Notes under the pieces: generated by a model | The model's database searches: none | Told to the model about the DNA's origin: nothing | The model's input: only the letters and a program-made list of their open reading frames with translations | Translations under genes and position numbers: made by a program | In this document: piece after piece, positions 22,366 through 36,842 of the stretch | Layout: every line of letters starts with the position of its first letter | Position numbering within the stretch: position 1 is the stretch's first letter | Origin: an uncultured Alphaproteobacteria bacterium | GTDB taxonomy: Bacteria; Pseudomonadota; Alphaproteobacteria; HIMB59; GCA-002718135 | NCBI GenBank assembly: GCA_902593125.1 | Contig: CACJGU010000007.1 | Coordinates: 1-64,000, forward strand | Direction: 5' to 3' | DNA: 64,000 bases

Positions 22366-25269
22366 ATGAATGATACTTTCTTAAATAGTGCTAATGCGCC
22401 ATATGTAGCTGAACTATATTCTAAATTTAGAAATAATCCTGAAAGTGTGGACACAACTTGGAAAGATTTTTTTAATAATTTGAATGAAGATGACTACTCT
22501 GTTCTTAAAGATTTTGGTGGACCAGAATGGAAAAAACGTCCATCAAGTATAATAGATAAAAATTACATAACTAAGGTTATTAAATCACATACTAATTATA
22601 ATTCCGAAGAATTTAGAATTTCAACTTTAGATTCAATTAGAGCATTAAGATTAATTAGAGCTTTTAGAATTAATGGACATTTAATTGCAGATCTTGACCC
22701 CTTAGGAATATATGAAAAAGAGTACCCCCAAGAACTAGATTATAGAAGTTATGGTTTCAATGAATCAGATTTAGAAAAAGAAATATTTATTGATGGAAGT
22801 TTAGGCTTAGAAAAAGGCAAATTAAAAAATATTATTAAAATATTAAAAGAAACATATTCTGCTTCAATTGGTGTTGAGTTTTTACATATACAACAAGCTG
22901 ATCAGAAACAATGGGTGCAAGAAAGAATTGAAGAAGCAAGAAACAAAACAAATTTTACAAATGAAGGAAAAAAAGCAATATATAAAAGATTAGTCGAATC
23001 AGAACTATTCGAACAGTTTTTGGATAAAAAGTTTTTAGGTACAAAGAGGTATGGCATCGAAGGTGGTGAAGCAATGATACCTGGGATAGAACAAATTGTT
23101 AAACAGGCGTGTTTGTCTGGAATTGAAGATATTATTATTGGAACAGCACATAGAGGTAGACTAACACTTTTATCAAGTGTTTTAGAAATGCCTTACAAAA
23201 AAATATTATCAAAGTTCCAAGGTTCTTTAAACGACCCAAATGAAGTACTAGGTTCGGGTGATGTAAAATATCATTTAGGCGTTTCTGCTGATCGTGAATT
23301 TGAAAAAAAGAAAATTCATTTATCACTCACTTCTAACCCATCACATTTAGAAGCAGTAAACCCAGTTGTCGCTGGCAAAGTAAGAGCTAAACAAACTTTA
23401 TCTAAAGATAAAACAACAGATAAAGTTATTGGTTTATTAATACACGGAGATGCCGCAATAGCTGGACAAGGAGTAGTAGCTGAAACATTTGCTATGTCTC
23501 AATTAAGAGGTTTTAAAACAGGTGGTACCATTCACTTTGTAATTAACAATCAGATAGGTTTTACAACAATGCCTCAATATGGACGATCAGCACCCTATTG
23601 TACTGAAATTGCAAAAATGGTTCAGGCACCAATATTTCATGTTAATGGCGATGATCCCGAAGCAGTAGTTCATGTTTGTAGACTTGCAACAGAATTTAGA
23701 AATAAATTTAAAGTTGATGTTGTTGTAGATATGTTTTGTTACAGAAGATCTGGACATAACGAAGCTGACGAACCTTCTTTTACTCAGCCGCTTATGTATA
23801 AGGCTATCAAAAAACAAATTACCACAAGAAAAAAATATGAAAAAAAATTAATTGAGAATCATACTCTTTCTGAAGAAGAATCTGAAAAAATTGTAGTTTC
23901 TTTTAAAAACTTTTTAGATAAAGAATTTGAATCAACTAAAAATTATAAGCCAAATAAAGTAGATTGGTTAGAAGGAACTTGGACTGGCTTATCTACTGCA
24001 ACATTTGATGCGAGAAGGGGAAAAACTTCTGTAAAAGAAAAAACATTAATTAATGTAGCAAAAAAAATTCATGAAATACCAGCAGATTTCAATGCTCATA
24101 GAAGAATAAAAAAAATTTATGGAGACAGATTAACAAGTGTAATCAAAGGAAAGGGTATTGATTGGGCAACTTCTGAAAGTTTAGCTTTAGCAACACTTTT
24201 AGATGAGGGATACGGTGTTCGAATATCTGGACAAGATGTAGGAAGAGGAACATTTAGTCATAGACATGGTGTACTATACGATCAAGAAAACGAAAATCGT
24301 TTTGTTCCATTAAGACACTTTCAAAACAAACAAGGTTACTTTGAAATTATAGATAGTTTTCTATCTGAGTTTGGTGTTCTTGGTTTTGAATATGGATATT
24401 CACAAGTTGATCCTAAGACACTTGTTATATGGGAAGCACAGTTTGGTGATTTTGCAAATGGTGCACAAATTATGATTGATCAATTTATTAGTTCTGGTGA
24501 AAGAAAATGGTTGAGAATGTCTGGCTTAACACTGCTTCTTCCCCATGGACATGAGGGCCAAGGTCCTGAGCATACAAGTGGAAGATTAGAAAGATTTTTA
24601 CAGATGTGTGCGGAAGATAATATGCAAATTGTTAATTGCACAAGTCCAGCAAATTATTTTCATGTTTTAAGAAGACAACTACATAGAAACTTTAGGAAAC
24701 CTCTAATTATTTTTACACCAAAATCTACACTTAGACATAAATCTAATGTTTCTAATATTGAGGATTATATTAATGGATCAACTTTCCATAGAATTCTCAC
24801 TGATAAATTATCTGTTAAAGAAAAAAGGAAAAATAAAAGATTAATCATTTGCTCTGGTAAAATATATTTTGAACTTGCAGATCACATTGCAAAAAATAAA
24901 ATTAAAAATCTCTCCATAATAAGATTGGAGCAGATTTATCCATTTCCTTATGAAAACTTTAGAGATGAATTAAAACATTATACAGATGCCGAAATTATCT
25001 GGGCACAAGAAGAGCCAAAAAATATGGGTGCCTGGGGTTTTGTGAAAGGTAGATTGGAAAGTGTTATGCAGGAAGCCAAAGTTAAACAAGAAAAAATATT
25101 CTATGTTGGAAGAAGTCCAGCTGCGTCTCCTGCCGCTGGTTCTTTAGAAAGACACTTAAGTAATCAAGAAACTATTATAAAAATGGCAACTGAAGATTCG
25201 ATTAGCAAAATTATCAAATCTTGGGCAGGTATTTCAACAAAATTAAAGACTAATCTGCCAATTGAATAA
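22366..25269 (+). CDS. sucA: 2-oxoglutarate dehydrogenase E1
   Basis: GTAHRGRLTLL, HGDAAIAGQGVVAET, HNEADEPSFTQP. Confidence 0.97.
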   Translation: MNDTFLNSANAPYVAELYSKFRNNPESVDTTWKDFFNNLNEDDYSVLKDFGGPEWKKRPSSIIDKNYITKVIKSHTNYNSEEFRISTLDSIRALRLIRAFRINGHLIADLDPLGIYEKEYPQELDYRSYGFNESDLEKEIFIDGSLGLEKGKLKNIIKILKETYSASIGVEFLHIQQADQKQWVQERIEEARNKTNFTNEGKKAIYKRLVESELFEQFLDKKFLGTKRYGIEGGEAMIPGIEQIVKQACLSGIEDIIIGTAHRGRLTLLSSVLEMPYKKILSKFQGSLNDPNEVLGSGDVKYHLGVSADREFEKKKIHLSLTSNPSHLEAVNPVVAGKVRAKQTLSKDKTTDKVIGLLIHGDAAIAGQGVVAETFAMSQLRGFKTGGTIHFVINNQIGFTTMPQYGRSAPYCTEIAKMVQAPIFHVNGDDPEAVVHVCRLATEFRNKFKVDVVVDMFCYRRSGHNEADEPSFTQPLMYKAIKKQITTRKKYEKKLIENHTLSEEESEKIVVSFKNFLDKEFESTKNYKPNKVDWLEGTWTGLSTATFDARRGKTSVKEKTLINVAKKIHEIPADFNAHRRIKKIYGDRLTSVIKGKGIDWATSESLALATLLDEGYGVRISGQDVGRGTFSHRHGVLYDQENENRFVPLRHFQNKQGYFEIIDSFLSEFGVLGFEYGYSQVDPKTLVIWEAQFGDFANGAQIMIDQFISSGERKWLRMSGLTLLLPHGHEGQGPEHTSGRLERFLQMCAEDNMQIVNCTSPANYFHVLRRQLHRNFRKPLIIFTPKSTLRHKSNVSNIEDYINGSTFHRILTDKLSVKEKRKNKRLIICSGKIYFELADHIAKNKIKNLSIIRLEQIYPFPYENFRDELKHYTDAEIIWAQEEPKNMGAWGFVKGRLESVMQEAKVKQEKIFYVGRSPAASPAAGSLERHLSNQETIIKMATEDSISKIIKSWAGISTKLKTNLPIE

Positions 25270-25300
25270 ATTGACGTAAATGTTATTAAGCATTTAATTA

Positions 25301-26482
25301 ATGAGTACTGAATTAATAGTTCCAACACTTGGAGAGTCAATTACAGAAGCAACTGTTTCAAAATGGCTTAAGAATATAGGCGATAATTTTGAAGCAGATG
25401 AACCTTTAGTTGAAATTGAAACTGACAAAATTACAGTTGAAGTACCAGCCCCTCATGCAGGATTTTTAAAAGAAATAAAAGTTTCTGAAGGAACTGATGT
25501 TGAAATTGGTGGTATTTTAGGAATCTTAGATGAATCAAAAGGTAAAAAAACAACTCCTAAAAAAACTGAAACTAAAAAAGAAAAAGTAAAAGAAGAAGAA
25601 AAAGAAGTTAAGGTTGAAACAAAATCTTCACCTGCCAAATCTTCACCATCTGCAAGAAAAATTGCTGAGGAAAATAATATTAAACTTGAAGATGTCACCT
25701 CATCACGTTCTGATGGAAGAATTAATAAAGAAGATGTAGTTTATCACCTTTCTTCTTCAAATAAAACAAGCACCAACAAAGGTGAAAGAGAAGAAGTAAT
25801 TAAAATGTCTAAAATTAGACAGACGATATCTAAACGGTTAAAGGAGGCTCAAAATACAGCAGCCATACTCACAACTTTCAATGAAATTGATATGTCCAAA
25901 GTTATGGAAATTAGAAAATCAAAAAACCAAGAATTTCAAAGTCGGTATGAGGTCAAATTAGGTTTCATGTCATTTTTTGTAAAAGCTGTAGTAAAAAGTT
26001 TGCAAGAGTATCCAGCTGTGAATGCTGAAATTAAAGATGAAAATATAATTTATAAAAACCATTTTGATATAGGTATAGCTGTTGGAACTGAAAAAGGACT
26101 AGTCGTACCAATACTTAAAGACGCAGATCGATTGAGTTTTGGAGAAATAGAAACTAAAATTATTGATCTTAGCACAAAAGCCAAAGATGGAACGTTGACA
26201 ATGGACGATTTGACTGGCGGAACTTTTACAATTTCAAATGGTGGTGTTTACGGATCAATGCTGAGCACCCCAATAATCAATAGGCCTCAATCTGGAATTT
26301 TAGGGATGCATAATATTCAAAAAAGAGTAGTAGTTGTAAATGATGAGATAGTAATTAGGCCAATGATGTATGTTGCGTTAAGTTATGATCACAGAATTAT
26401 TGATGGAAAAGAAAGTGTTGGATTTTTAGTAAAGGTCAAAGAACTTCTAGAAGATCCATCCGATTTAGTATTAGGAATATAA
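25301..26482 (+). CDS. sucB: Dihydrolipoamide succinyltransferase E2
   Basis: [17 protein letters not shown] lipoyl domain, [23 protein letters not shown]. Confidence 0.97.
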   Translation: MSTELIVPTLGESITEATVSKWLKNIGDNFEADEPLVEIETDKITVEVPAPHAGFLKEIKVSEGTDVEIGGILGILDESKGKKTTPKKTETKKEKVKEEEKEVKVETKSSPAKSSPSARKIAEENNIKLEDVTSSRSDGRINKEDVVYHLSSSNKTSTNKGEREEVIKMSKIRQTISKRLKEAQNTAAILTTFNEIDMSKVMEIRKSKNQEFQSRYEVKLGFMSFFVKAVVKSLQEYPAVNAEIKDENIIYKNHFDIGIAVGTEKGLVVPILKDADRLSFGEIETKIIDLSTKAKDGTLTMDDLTGGTFTISNGGVYGSMLSTPIINRPQSGILGMHNIQKRVVVVNDEIVIRPMMYVALSYDHRIIDGKESVGFLVKVKELLEDPSDLVLGI

Positions 26483-26483
26483 A

Positions 26484-27881
26484 ATGGAAGATTTTGATTT
26501 AATAGTAATTGGTGCGGGGCCTGGTGGATATGTAGCTGCAATTAGAGCTGCTCAACTTGGAATGAAGGTTGCTTGTATAGAAAAAGAGTCATCACTTGGT
26601 GGAACTTGTTTGAACATTGGATGCATACCTTCTAAAGCATTATTAAATTCATCTGAAAAATTTGTTGAAATTTCAAATCATTCTGCAGAGCATGGCATAA
26701 AAACATCAAAGATAGAATTAGATTTAAATGTTTTGATGGATCGAAAAACAAAGATTGTAAAAAAGCTCACAACAGGGATTGGTTTTTTATTTAAGAAAAA
26801 TAATATAACTCATATTCCTGGCATGGCTTCATTTGTAGATAAAAATACTATTTCTATTACAAATGGCAAAAATAAAATTACTGCTAGTGCTAAAAATTTT
26901 ATTATCGCAACAGGATCATCCTCGATTGAGATACCAAATATTTCTATCGATGAAAAACAAATAGTATCTTCAACAGGTGCTCTTTCTCTATCTAAAATAC
27001 CAAAATCACTACTAGTTATTGGTGGCGGATATATCGGATTAGAGATGGGGTCAGTATGGAGTAGGTTAGGATCAAAGGTAACAGTTGTTGAAGCTCTTGA
27101 TAGAATTGTTCCAACTATGGATGGTGAAATTGGAAAAGAGTTTATGAAAATGTTAACTAAACAAGGATTAGAATTTAAATTATCTCATAAAGTGAGTTCT
27201 GCAAAATCTAGTAAGTCTGGTGTAGATGTTGAAATGGAAACATCAGATAAAAAGAAAATAAAAGAAAACTACGAAATAGTTTTAATGTCAGTAGGAAGAA
27301 AACCAAACACAGAGGGACTGGGTCTCGAAAAAATTGGTATTAAATTAACCGAAAAAAAATCCATTGAAATAAAAGATAACTTTCAAACTACTGTTGAAGG
27401 TGTCTACGCAATTGGTGATGTAGCACCGGGACCAATGCTAGCACACAAAGCTGAAGAAGAAGGAGTTGCTTGTGTTGAATTTATAAATGGTCAAAAACCT
27501 CATATAAACTATGACGCTATACCAGCGATTGTTTATACCAATCCAGAGATTGCATCTGTGGGTAAAACAGAAGAACAACTCAAACAAGAAAAAAAAGACT
27601 TCAAGGTTGGAAAATTTCCTTTTATGGCAAATGGTCGTGCCTTAACCACTTCTGCATCAGAGGGATTTGTTAAAATTTTGGTTGATAAAAAAACAGATGA
27701 AATTTTAGGTGCTCATATAATCGGTCATGATGCTGGACAACTGATTGCAGAAATTGTTACTACAATCGAATTTGGTGGAAGTGCAGAAGATATTGCTAGA
27801 GTATGTCATGCTCATCCAACAACTAGTGAAGCGGTAAAAGAAGCAGCTCTAAGTGTTGATGGCAGAGCAATACACATTTAA
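26484..27881 (+). CDS. lpd: Dihydrolipoyl dehydrogenase
   Basis: GGTCLNIGCIPSKALL, VIGGGYIGLEMGSV, AHPTTSEAVKEAAL. Confidence 0.97.
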   Translation: MEDFDLIVIGAGPGGYVAAIRAAQLGMKVACIEKESSLGGTCLNIGCIPSKALLNSSEKFVEISNHSAEHGIKTSKIELDLNVLMDRKTKIVKKLTTGIGFLFKKNNITHIPGMASFVDKNTISITNGKNKITASAKNFIIATGSSSIEIPNISIDEKQIVSSTGALSLSKIPKSLLVIGGGYIGLEMGSVWSRLGSKVTVVEALDRIVPTMDGEIGKEFMKMLTKQGLEFKLSHKVSSAKSSKSGVDVEMETSDKKKIKENYEIVLMSVGRKPNTEGLGLEKIGIKLTEKKSIEIKDNFQTTVEGVYAIGDVAPGPMLAHKAEEEGVACVEFINGQKPHINYDAIPAIVYTNPEIASVGKTEEQLKQEKKDFKVGKFPFMANGRALTTSASEGFVKILVDKKTDEILGAHIIGHDAGQLIAEIVTTIEFGGSAEDIARVCHAHPTTSEAVKEAALSVDGRAIHI

Positions 27882-28081
27882 ATTTTAGCTAGATCCATTC
27901 CTTTTTTATATTTTTTTGATGAATGTTTAACAACTGCCTGACCACACCTCATAACTTTTCTTTTATGATCAAATGTCATTTTTGGCTCTCCATGTAATTT
28001 CCAACCATTAGATAATGCCTCTGTTACTCTTTGACAAAAATCAATAGTGTCATCATCTGTTATCAATCTATAACCTTTCAT
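27878..28081 (-). CDS. DUF1737-like small protein
   Basis: MKGYRLITDDDTIDFCQRVTEALSNGWKLHGEP...CGQAVVK. Confidence 0.7.
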   Translation of the reverse strand: MKGYRLITDDDTIDFCQRVTEALSNGWKLHGEPKMTFDHKRKVMRCGQAVVKHSSKKYKKGMDLAKI

Positions 28082-28093
28082 TTTACCTCCGTT

Positions 28094-28756
28094 TCATTTG
28101 ATACTTAATAAATTTACTTCCATAATTTTAATTAAGTACTCAACAAGATCAGTTTGCATATCAACTGTGAATTTATTTTTATCTTTTGACCCCATAGCCA
28201 ATATTATACTATCTTCACGAAATTTAACTTTTAATAAAATATATGATTTTATTTTTTCTGATTTATTAGGAAAAAATAAAAGTAAACCTTTAGGATTTTG
28301 ATTCAAATTTGTAACCATTTTGTTTTTAAAATAACTATTTGCAATTTTAATATCCATTTGCGATAAGTTTTCTGCTCTAATATTTTCATTTGTAATAAAA
28401 CAATTCATTTCATCACAACCTAAAATTATTTTAAGATCATTTTTAATTAAGGTTATCAATTTTGGTAAACTTTTTATATTTAGAATTCTAATTGTAGATT
28501 TGAGAACTCTTTTCTGCGCATTTAAAAGACTTTTTCCCGCAAGCAGTATTTTTGTCATTTGATTTTGTAAATCTATATTTTGTTGAGATATTTTTTTATA
28601 TCTATAAGCTTCTAAGTCAATAACCTTATCTGAACTATTATCTTGAGTAGGAAAATTTAGTTCATTAATTAACTCTGAATTTTTAATAAAAAAGTTTTTA
28701 TTTTTTTTTAAAAAATTTATTATTAGTTTTTCACTAATTTCATCTTCATGTGCCAT
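28094..28756 (-). CDS. DUF484 family protein
   Basis: VINFLKKNKNFFIKNSELINELNFP-type N-terminus and GAF-like C-terminus; start at MAHEDEIS chosen to clear the upstream gene. Confidence 0.72.
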   Translation of the reverse strand: MAHEDEISEKLIINFLKKNKNFFIKNSELINELNFPTQDNSSDKVIDLEAYRYKKISQQNIDLQNQMTKILLAGKSLLNAQKRVLKSTIRILNIKSLPKLITLIKNDLKIILGCDEMNCFITNENIRAENLSQMDIKIANSYFKNKMVTNLNQNPKGLLLFFPNKSEKIKSYILLKVKFREDSIILAMGSKDKNKFTVDMQTDLVEYLIKIMEVNLLSIK

Positions 28757-28761
28757 GATGA

Positions 28762-29421
28762 CTATTTTGGCAAAATTTGTTGTCCTGTTTTTGCCCAATC
28801 ATCAAGAAATGCTTTAAGCCCTTTATCTGTGAGAGGGTGTTTATATAATTCATGAATAACCTTAGGTGGTAGAGTTGAAACGTGGGCACCAATCACAGCT
28901 GCATCAATCAAGTGTTGGGTGTTTCTTACGGAAGCAACTAATACCTCTGTATCATATCCAAAATTTTCATACATTATTACTATATCTGAAATCAGATCCA
29001 TTCCTTTTTCACCAATATCATCAAGTCTTCCCACAAATGGAGAAATAAACGTTGCACCAACTTTAGCTGCTAGTAATGCTTGAGCACCACTAAAGCATAA
29101 TGTTACATTTACCATGATATCTTTTTCCCTAAGAGCTTTGCACGTTTGAAGACCAGCAGGTGTAAGAGGAACTTTTACAGCAACATTCTTAGCTAGTGAT
29201 GCTAAGTACTCACCTTCTTCAAGCATTTTGTCATATTCGGTTGCCGTTACTTCTGCACTCACTGGGCCAGATACTATTGCGCAAATTGTTTTAATTGTTT
29301 CTCCCATATCCTTACCACTTTTTGCAATTAGAGATGGATTTGTCGTAACACCATCTATTAATCCACTAGGCATTAACTCTTCAATTTGAGATATATCGGC
29401 AGTGTCTATAAAAAATTTCAT
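28762..29421 (-). CDS. Fructose-6-phosphate aldolase / transaldolase (TalC-like)
   Basis: [61 protein letters not shown]. Confidence 0.94.
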   Translation of the reverse strand: MKFFIDTADISQIEELMPSGLIDGVTTNPSLIAKSGKDMGETIKTICAIVSGPVSAEVTATEYDKMLEEGEYLASLAKNVAVKVPLTPAGLQTCKALREKDIMVNVTLCFSGAQALLAAKVGATFISPFVGRLDDIGEKGMDLISDIVIMYENFGYDTEVLVASVRNTQHLIDAAVIGAHVSTLPPKVIHELYKHPLTDKGLKAFLDDWAKTGQQILPK

Positions 29422-29484
29422 TGTTTGTTGTATACCATATACAAGTTATTTAGAAAGTTAACATATAAAAAATACATAAATATA

Positions 29485-31440
29485 ATGTTGTACGATGTAG
29501 TAGTAACACGACCTTTTGACAAAGTTTTCACTTATTCTTCAACGAATGAGCAACTTGAAATTGGTCAAATAGTCCTAGTTCCATTTGGAAAAAAAATAGA
29601 AGCTGGAATTATTTGGAAGAAGAATGTTCAAAATCCTGGGTATGAAATTAAAGAGGTTACAAAAATTTGTAATGATCTTATCCTTCAGAATTCTTCAATC
29701 GATTTTATAAATTGGATCACAAGTTATACATTAGCTCCACTAGGCGCAGTTTTAAAATTATTTTTAATTAACAATGATATAGTTGAATTTGATAAAGAAA
29801 AATTAGACAGCTTCAATAATACTGAGCCTAATTTAGTGTCCTTAAGTGAAGAACAAGAAAATTCATTTAAAGAAATAATCCAATCATTTAATAAATCAAA
29901 CAAACCTGTTTTATTAGAAGGAGTAACAGGCTCTGGTAAAACTGAAGTATATTTTGAAATAATAGATAGATTTTTAAAAGAAAAAAAACAAATATTAATA
30001 ATGGTTCCAGAAATTAGTTTAACTCCACAATTGGAGACAAGAGTAAAGAAGCGATTTGGAATGGAGGTATGTTTGTGGCATTCTAAAATTACAAAAAATA
30101 ATAGGAAAAAAATTTGGCATCAATGTTTTGTAGGTGATCCTGTCATTGTTATTGGAGCTCGATCAAGTTTGTTTCTTCCTTTTACAAACTTAGGATTAAT
30201 TGTTGTCGATGAAGAACATGACTCAAGTTATAAGCAAGAGGACAATATACGTTATCAAGCAAGGGATCTTGCAATTGTAAGAACTAAAATTGAAAAGAAT
30301 TTTGTATTATTAGCTTCGGCAACGCCGTCTTTAGAAACAATAAATAATGTTAAAATTAAAAAATATCATCAAGTCTATTTATCAAAACAATTTTCTGGAA
30401 CTCCGTTACCTGAAATTTCTATAATTGATTTAAATAAAGATAAACTCGATAAAGATAAATGGATATCACAATCAATTATAGATTCTATTTCTCAATGCTT
30501 AGAAAATAATGAACAAACTCTTATTTTTTTAAATCGCAGAGGATACTCACCATTAACCTTGTGTAATAGTTGTGGATTCAGATATGAATGTGATCAATGT
30601 TCATCATGGATGGTTATGCATCAACATAAAAAAGTTTTTTTATGTCATCAATGTGGAACAATTAAACAGTTAAATCTAGATTGTCCTAAATGTAATGAAA
30701 AAGATAGTATAAAATTTGTTGGTCCTGGTGTTGAGAGAGTTGCAGAAGAGTTAAAAGGGTTTTTTCCTGAGAAAAATATTTCTATAATGTCTAGCGACAA
30801 TGTTAACACACCAAACAAAATTAAAAAATTTATTACTGATATAAATAACAAAGATATAGATATAATTGTGGCAACACAAATTATGGCTAAAGGATATGAT
30901 TTTCCAAATTTGTCATTAGTAGGAATAGTTGATGCAGACGCAGGTTTATTTGGTGGCGATCCAAGAGCTATAGAAAAAACTTTTAACTTACTTCAGCAGG
31001 TTGGAGGAAGAGCTGGTAGAGGAAAAAAAATTGGTAAAGTTTTTCTTCAAACATATTTTCCAGATCAAGAAATAATTAAATCCATTCAACTTCGAGAAAG
31101 AGAAGCTTTTATTGAAAGAGCTTTAGAAGAGAGAAAGAATTTTAATATTCCTCCTTTTGGTTTTATGACTTCAATTATTATTTCTAGTCATACAAAAGCT
31201 TTAGTTCTTAAACACGCTTCAAGACTGGCTCAACAAGATCAAAATAGTGAAAATATTAAAATTTTAGGCCCAGTTGAAGCCCCAATCTTCTTACTTAGAG
31301 GGCAATATCGATACAGAATATTGCTAAAGAGCAATAGTAGAAAAAATCTAAACAAATTCACAAAAAAAATTGTTGAAAAGACTAAATTACCTTCCTCTGT
31401 TAAGTTAATAATTGATGTCGACCCCTATTCATTTATGTAA
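29485..31440 (+). CDS. priA: Primosomal protein N' (helicase)
   Basis: GVTGSGKTEVYFE, DEEHDSSYKQ, zinc-binding cysteines CNSCGFRYECDQCSSWM...CHQCG; start at MLYDVVV. Confidence 0.95.
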   Translation: MLYDVVVTRPFDKVFTYSSTNEQLEIGQIVLVPFGKKIEAGIIWKKNVQNPGYEIKEVTKICNDLILQNSSIDFINWITSYTLAPLGAVLKLFLINNDIVEFDKEKLDSFNNTEPNLVSLSEEQENSFKEIIQSFNKSNKPVLLEGVTGSGKTEVYFEIIDRFLKEKKQILIMVPEISLTPQLETRVKKRFGMEVCLWHSKITKNNRKKIWHQCFVGDPVIVIGARSSLFLPFTNLGLIVVDEEHDSSYKQEDNIRYQARDLAIVRTKIEKNFVLLASATPSLETINNVKIKKYHQVYLSKQFSGTPLPEISIIDLNKDKLDKDKWISQSIIDSISQCLENNEQTLIFLNRRGYSPLTLCNSCGFRYECDQCSSWMVMHQHKKVFLCHQCGTIKQLNLDCPKCNEKDSIKFVGPGVERVAEELKGFFPEKNISIMSSDNVNTPNKIKKFITDINNKDIDIIVATQIMAKGYDFPNLSLVGIVDADAGLFGGDPRAIEKTFNLLQQVGGRAGRGKKIGKVFLQTYFPDQEIIKSIQLREREAFIERALEERKNFNIPPFGFMTSIIISSHTKALVLKHASRLAQQDQNSENIKILGPVEAPIFLLRGQYRYRILLKSNSRKNLNKFTKKIVEKTKLPSSVKLIIDVDPYSFM

Positions 31441-31558
31441 TTTACCCACAATTTTAAAAAAATCTTCGACTTAACTCATTTGACGCACAAACTGACAGTT
31501 TACCCGCTTTTTCTGATGTGCTAATAGCCTATTTTTAAACTTCTTATGAATTTTAATT

Positions 31559-32116
31559 ATGGCATCTAACATGTTATCTGGAGACCTTATTTCTGAAAGG
31601 TACGGATCAGCTCTATATGATCTTGCTTCTGAAAAAAAATGTATCGATGATATTCTAAAAGATTTTGAACTATTGCAAAAAGCATTGAAAGAAAGTTCAG
31701 AATTAAGACAGGTCATTAAAAGTCCATTAGTAAATTCAAATGAAAAACTTAATATTTTATTACATTTATTTTCTAAAGTAAATTTACATAACCTTACTAT
31801 AACGTTTTTAAAAGTTGTTGATAATAATAAAAGAATTTCAAATATCGCGTCTATTATTTTACAATTTAAAAAAATAAACTCTGAAAAAAGAGGTGATATT
31901 ACTGCGAATATAACTTCAGCAAACATATTGTCTGATGATGAAAAAAATAATATTACAAATCAACTTAAAAAATCTTTAGGTGAAAAATTATCTTTAAATT
32001 TTGATGTTGATGAAGGCATTATTGGTGGTTTAATTGTTAAGGTTGGTTCCAAAATGATTGATACATCTATAGCAAATAAAATTAATAAATTAAAAATTGC
32101 AATGAAGGGGGCATAA
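31559..32116 (+). CDS. atpH: ATP synthase delta subunit
   Basis: [42 protein letters not shown]. Confidence 0.94.
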   Translation: MASNMLSGDLISERYGSALYDLASEKKCIDDILKDFELLQKALKESSELRQVIKSPLVNSNEKLNILLHLFSKVNLHNLTITFLKVVDNNKRISNIASIILQFKKINSEKRGDITANITSANILSDDEKNNITNQLKKSLGEKLSLNFDVDEGIIGGLIVKVGSKMIDTSIANKINKLKIAMKGA

Positions 32117-33651
32117 TGGAAATCAAAGCAGCAGAAATATCGTCTGTAATTAAAGATCAAATAGCTAATTTTGAAACTAAAGCAGATGTTGCTGAGGTTG
32201 GAACTGTATTAAGTGTTGGAGATGGTATTGCGCGTGTGTATGGTCTTGATCAAGTACAAGCTGGAGAGATGGTAGAATTCCCAGGTGGCATAAAAGGTAT
32301 GGCCCTCAACCTTGAAATGGATAACGTTGGTGTTTCAATCTTTGGTGATGATACTGGAATTAAAGAAGGTGATACAGTTAAACGTACAGGAGAAATTGTT
32401 GATGTTCCTGTTGGTAAAGAATTGTTAGGCCGTGTTGTTGATGGGTTAGGAAATCCTATTGATGGCAAAGGTCCTATTCAATCTTCTGAAAAAAGGAGAA
32501 TTGAATTGAAAGCACCAGGTATTATTCCACGTCAAAGTGTATCTGAACCTATGCAGACAGGTATTAAAGCACTTGATGCTCTTGTTCCAGTTGGAAGGGG
32601 ACAACGTGAATTAATAATTGGTGATAGACAAACAGGTAAAACAGCCGTTGCTATTGATACAATCTTAAATCAAAAATCTGTAAACCAATCAGACAATGAA
32701 AAAGAAAAATTATACTGTATCTATGTTGCCATTGGTCAGAAAAGATCAACAGTTGCCCAAATTGTAAAAACACTAGAAGACAATGGTGCTATGGAATATA
32801 CAATTGTTGTATCTGCAACTGCATCAGAACCCGCTCCTTTGCAATTTTTATCTGCTTATACTGGTTGTACAATGGGCGAGTATTTTAGAGATAACGGCAT
32901 GCATGCATTAATTGTTTATGATGATTTATCAAAGCAAGCAGTTGCTTACAGACAGATGTCTCTTTTATTAAGAAGACCTCCTGGACGTGAAGCATATCCC
33001 GGAGATGTATTTTATATTCATAGTCGTCTTTTAGAAAGAGCTGCTAAAATGAGTGATGAACACGGTGGTGGAAGTTTAACTGCTCTTCCAATCATTGAAA
33101 CTCAAGCTGGAGACTTATCTGCTTACATTCCAACAAATGTTATTTCAATTACTGATGGACAAATATTTCTAGAAACAAACTTATTTTTTGCTGGTATTCG
33201 TCCTGCGATTAACGTGGGTCTTTCAGTAAGCCGTGTTGGTTCTGCAGCACAAACAAAGGCAATGAAAAAAATTGCTGGTCCTGTAAAACTAGAGTTAGCT
33301 CAATATCGTGAGATGGCTGCATTTGCACAATTTGCATCAGATTTAGATGCTTCAACTAAACAATTACTTGACCGTGGGGCAAGGCTAGTTGAAATCTTAA
33401 AGCAAGGTCAATATTCACCACTTACTGTTTCAGAGCAAGTTGTCTCTATTTACGCTGGTGTACGTGGATATCTTGATAAAGTTGCCGTAGGTGATGTAGT
33501 TAAGTTTGAAGCAGAAGTTTTAAATGAGATTAGAACTAGGCATAGTGATTTATTAGATGCAATCGCAAATGATAAAGAACTATCTAAAGAAAACGACGAT
33601 AAACTAAAATCAATCTTAGATGATTTGGTTGGAAAGTTTGCAAATAACTAA
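32116..33651 (+). CDS. atpA: ATP synthase alpha subunit
   Basis: [50 protein letters not shown]. Confidence 0.98.
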   Translation: MEIKAAEISSVIKDQIANFETKADVAEVGTVLSVGDGIARVYGLDQVQAGEMVEFPGGIKGMALNLEMDNVGVSIFGDDTGIKEGDTVKRTGEIVDVPVGKELLGRVVDGLGNPIDGKGPIQSSEKRRIELKAPGIIPRQSVSEPMQTGIKALDALVPVGRGQRELIIGDRQTGKTAVAIDTILNQKSVNQSDNEKEKLYCIYVAIGQKRSTVAQIVKTLEDNGAMEYTIVVSATASEPAPLQFLSAYTGCTMGEYFRDNGMHALIVYDDLSKQAVAYRQMSLLLRRPPGREAYPGDVFYIHSRLLERAAKMSDEHGGGSLTALPIIETQAGDLSAYIPTNVISITDGQIFLETNLFFAGIRPAINVGLSVSRVGSAAQTKAMKKIAGPVKLELAQYREMAAFAQFASDLDASTKQLLDRGARLVEILKQGQYSPLTVSEQVVSIYAGVRGYLDKVAVGDVVKFEAEVLNEIRTRHSDLLDAIANDKELSKENDDKLKSILDDLVGKFANN

Positions 33652-33654
33652 TTC

Positions 33655-35979
<2,325 letters not shown>

Positions 35980-35980
<1 letters not shown>

Positions 35981-36378
35981 TGGCTACGATTTCATTTGAT
36001 TTAGTCTCACCAGAACATCTTATTTTTAATGAAGAAGTCGGAATGATTATTGTCCCAGGAAAAGATGGTGATTTTGGAGTTTTACCTGGACATAGTAAGC
36101 TCATGTCTTCATTAAGACCTGGCAGAATAATGGTTTATAGTGAGGATAAAAATTTATTAAAATCATTTTTTGTTTCTGGAGGTTTTGCTGAAGTTAATCC
36201 TGAAAAATGTATAATTCTTGCAGAAAGTGTAGATGATATATCGGTTTTAGATAAATCTATAATACAGAAAAGTATTGAAGATTTAGAAAAATTAGATGAT
36301 TCAAAATCGAAGGAACAATTATTAATCGCCAATGCAAAATTAGATGCCGTCAATTCGATTATTTATAATAAAATTTAA
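35980..36378 (+). CDS. atpC: ATP synthase epsilon subunit
   Basis: FDLVSPEHLIFNEEVGMIIVPGKDGDFGVLPGHSKLMSSLRPG. Confidence 0.95.
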
Positions 36379-36839
36379 ATAAATAAGTAATTAAATTCTT
36401 TTAATATTTTTTCGTATGTATTACGTTTAAAAGGTACTATGTTTTCTACAAGTAGATTATGGTGTGTCCATTTCCATTCACTAAATTCGGGATTATCTGT
36501 ACCTACATTAATCTCATTGTCATTTCCATTAAATCGAAAAGCAAACCATTTCTGTGTTTGACCAACATAAATATCACCCCATGGAAGAGTTGCTAATGTT
36601 TCAGTGGGAATTTTATAATTTATCCATTGATTAGATTCTTTTATCATTGTTGCATTATTTGTACCAATTTCCTCAAGCATTTCACGCCATACAGCTTTTC
36701 CAGGATTTTCATTTTCATCTATACCTCCTTGTGGCATCTGCCAATGACCGCTAGGGTGATCTAACCTTTTTCCAACCAATATTTCATTCTTGTCATTTAC
36801 AATCATCATACCTACACATCTTCTATAATTTTCTGTCAT
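36375..36839 (-). CDS. rppH: RNA pyrophosphohydrolase (Nudix)
   Basis: YRRCVGMMIVN, GHWQMPQGGIDENENPGKAVWREMLEEIG Nudix box. Confidence 0.94.
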   Translation of the reverse strand: MTENYRRCVGMMIVNDKNEILVGKRLDHPSGHWQMPQGGIDENENPGKAVWREMLEEIGTNNATMIKESNQWINYKIPTETLATLPWGDIYVGQTQKWFAFRFNGNDNEINVGTDNPEFSEWKWTHHNLLVENIVPFKRNTYEKILKEFNYLFI

Positions 36840-36842
36840 CTT

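Noticed and set aside
31471-31926. 151-aa minus-strand ORF opposite atpH
   Set aside because: Lies antisense to a confidently assigned conserved gene, Ser/Phe/Leu-rich composition typical of shadow ORFs.
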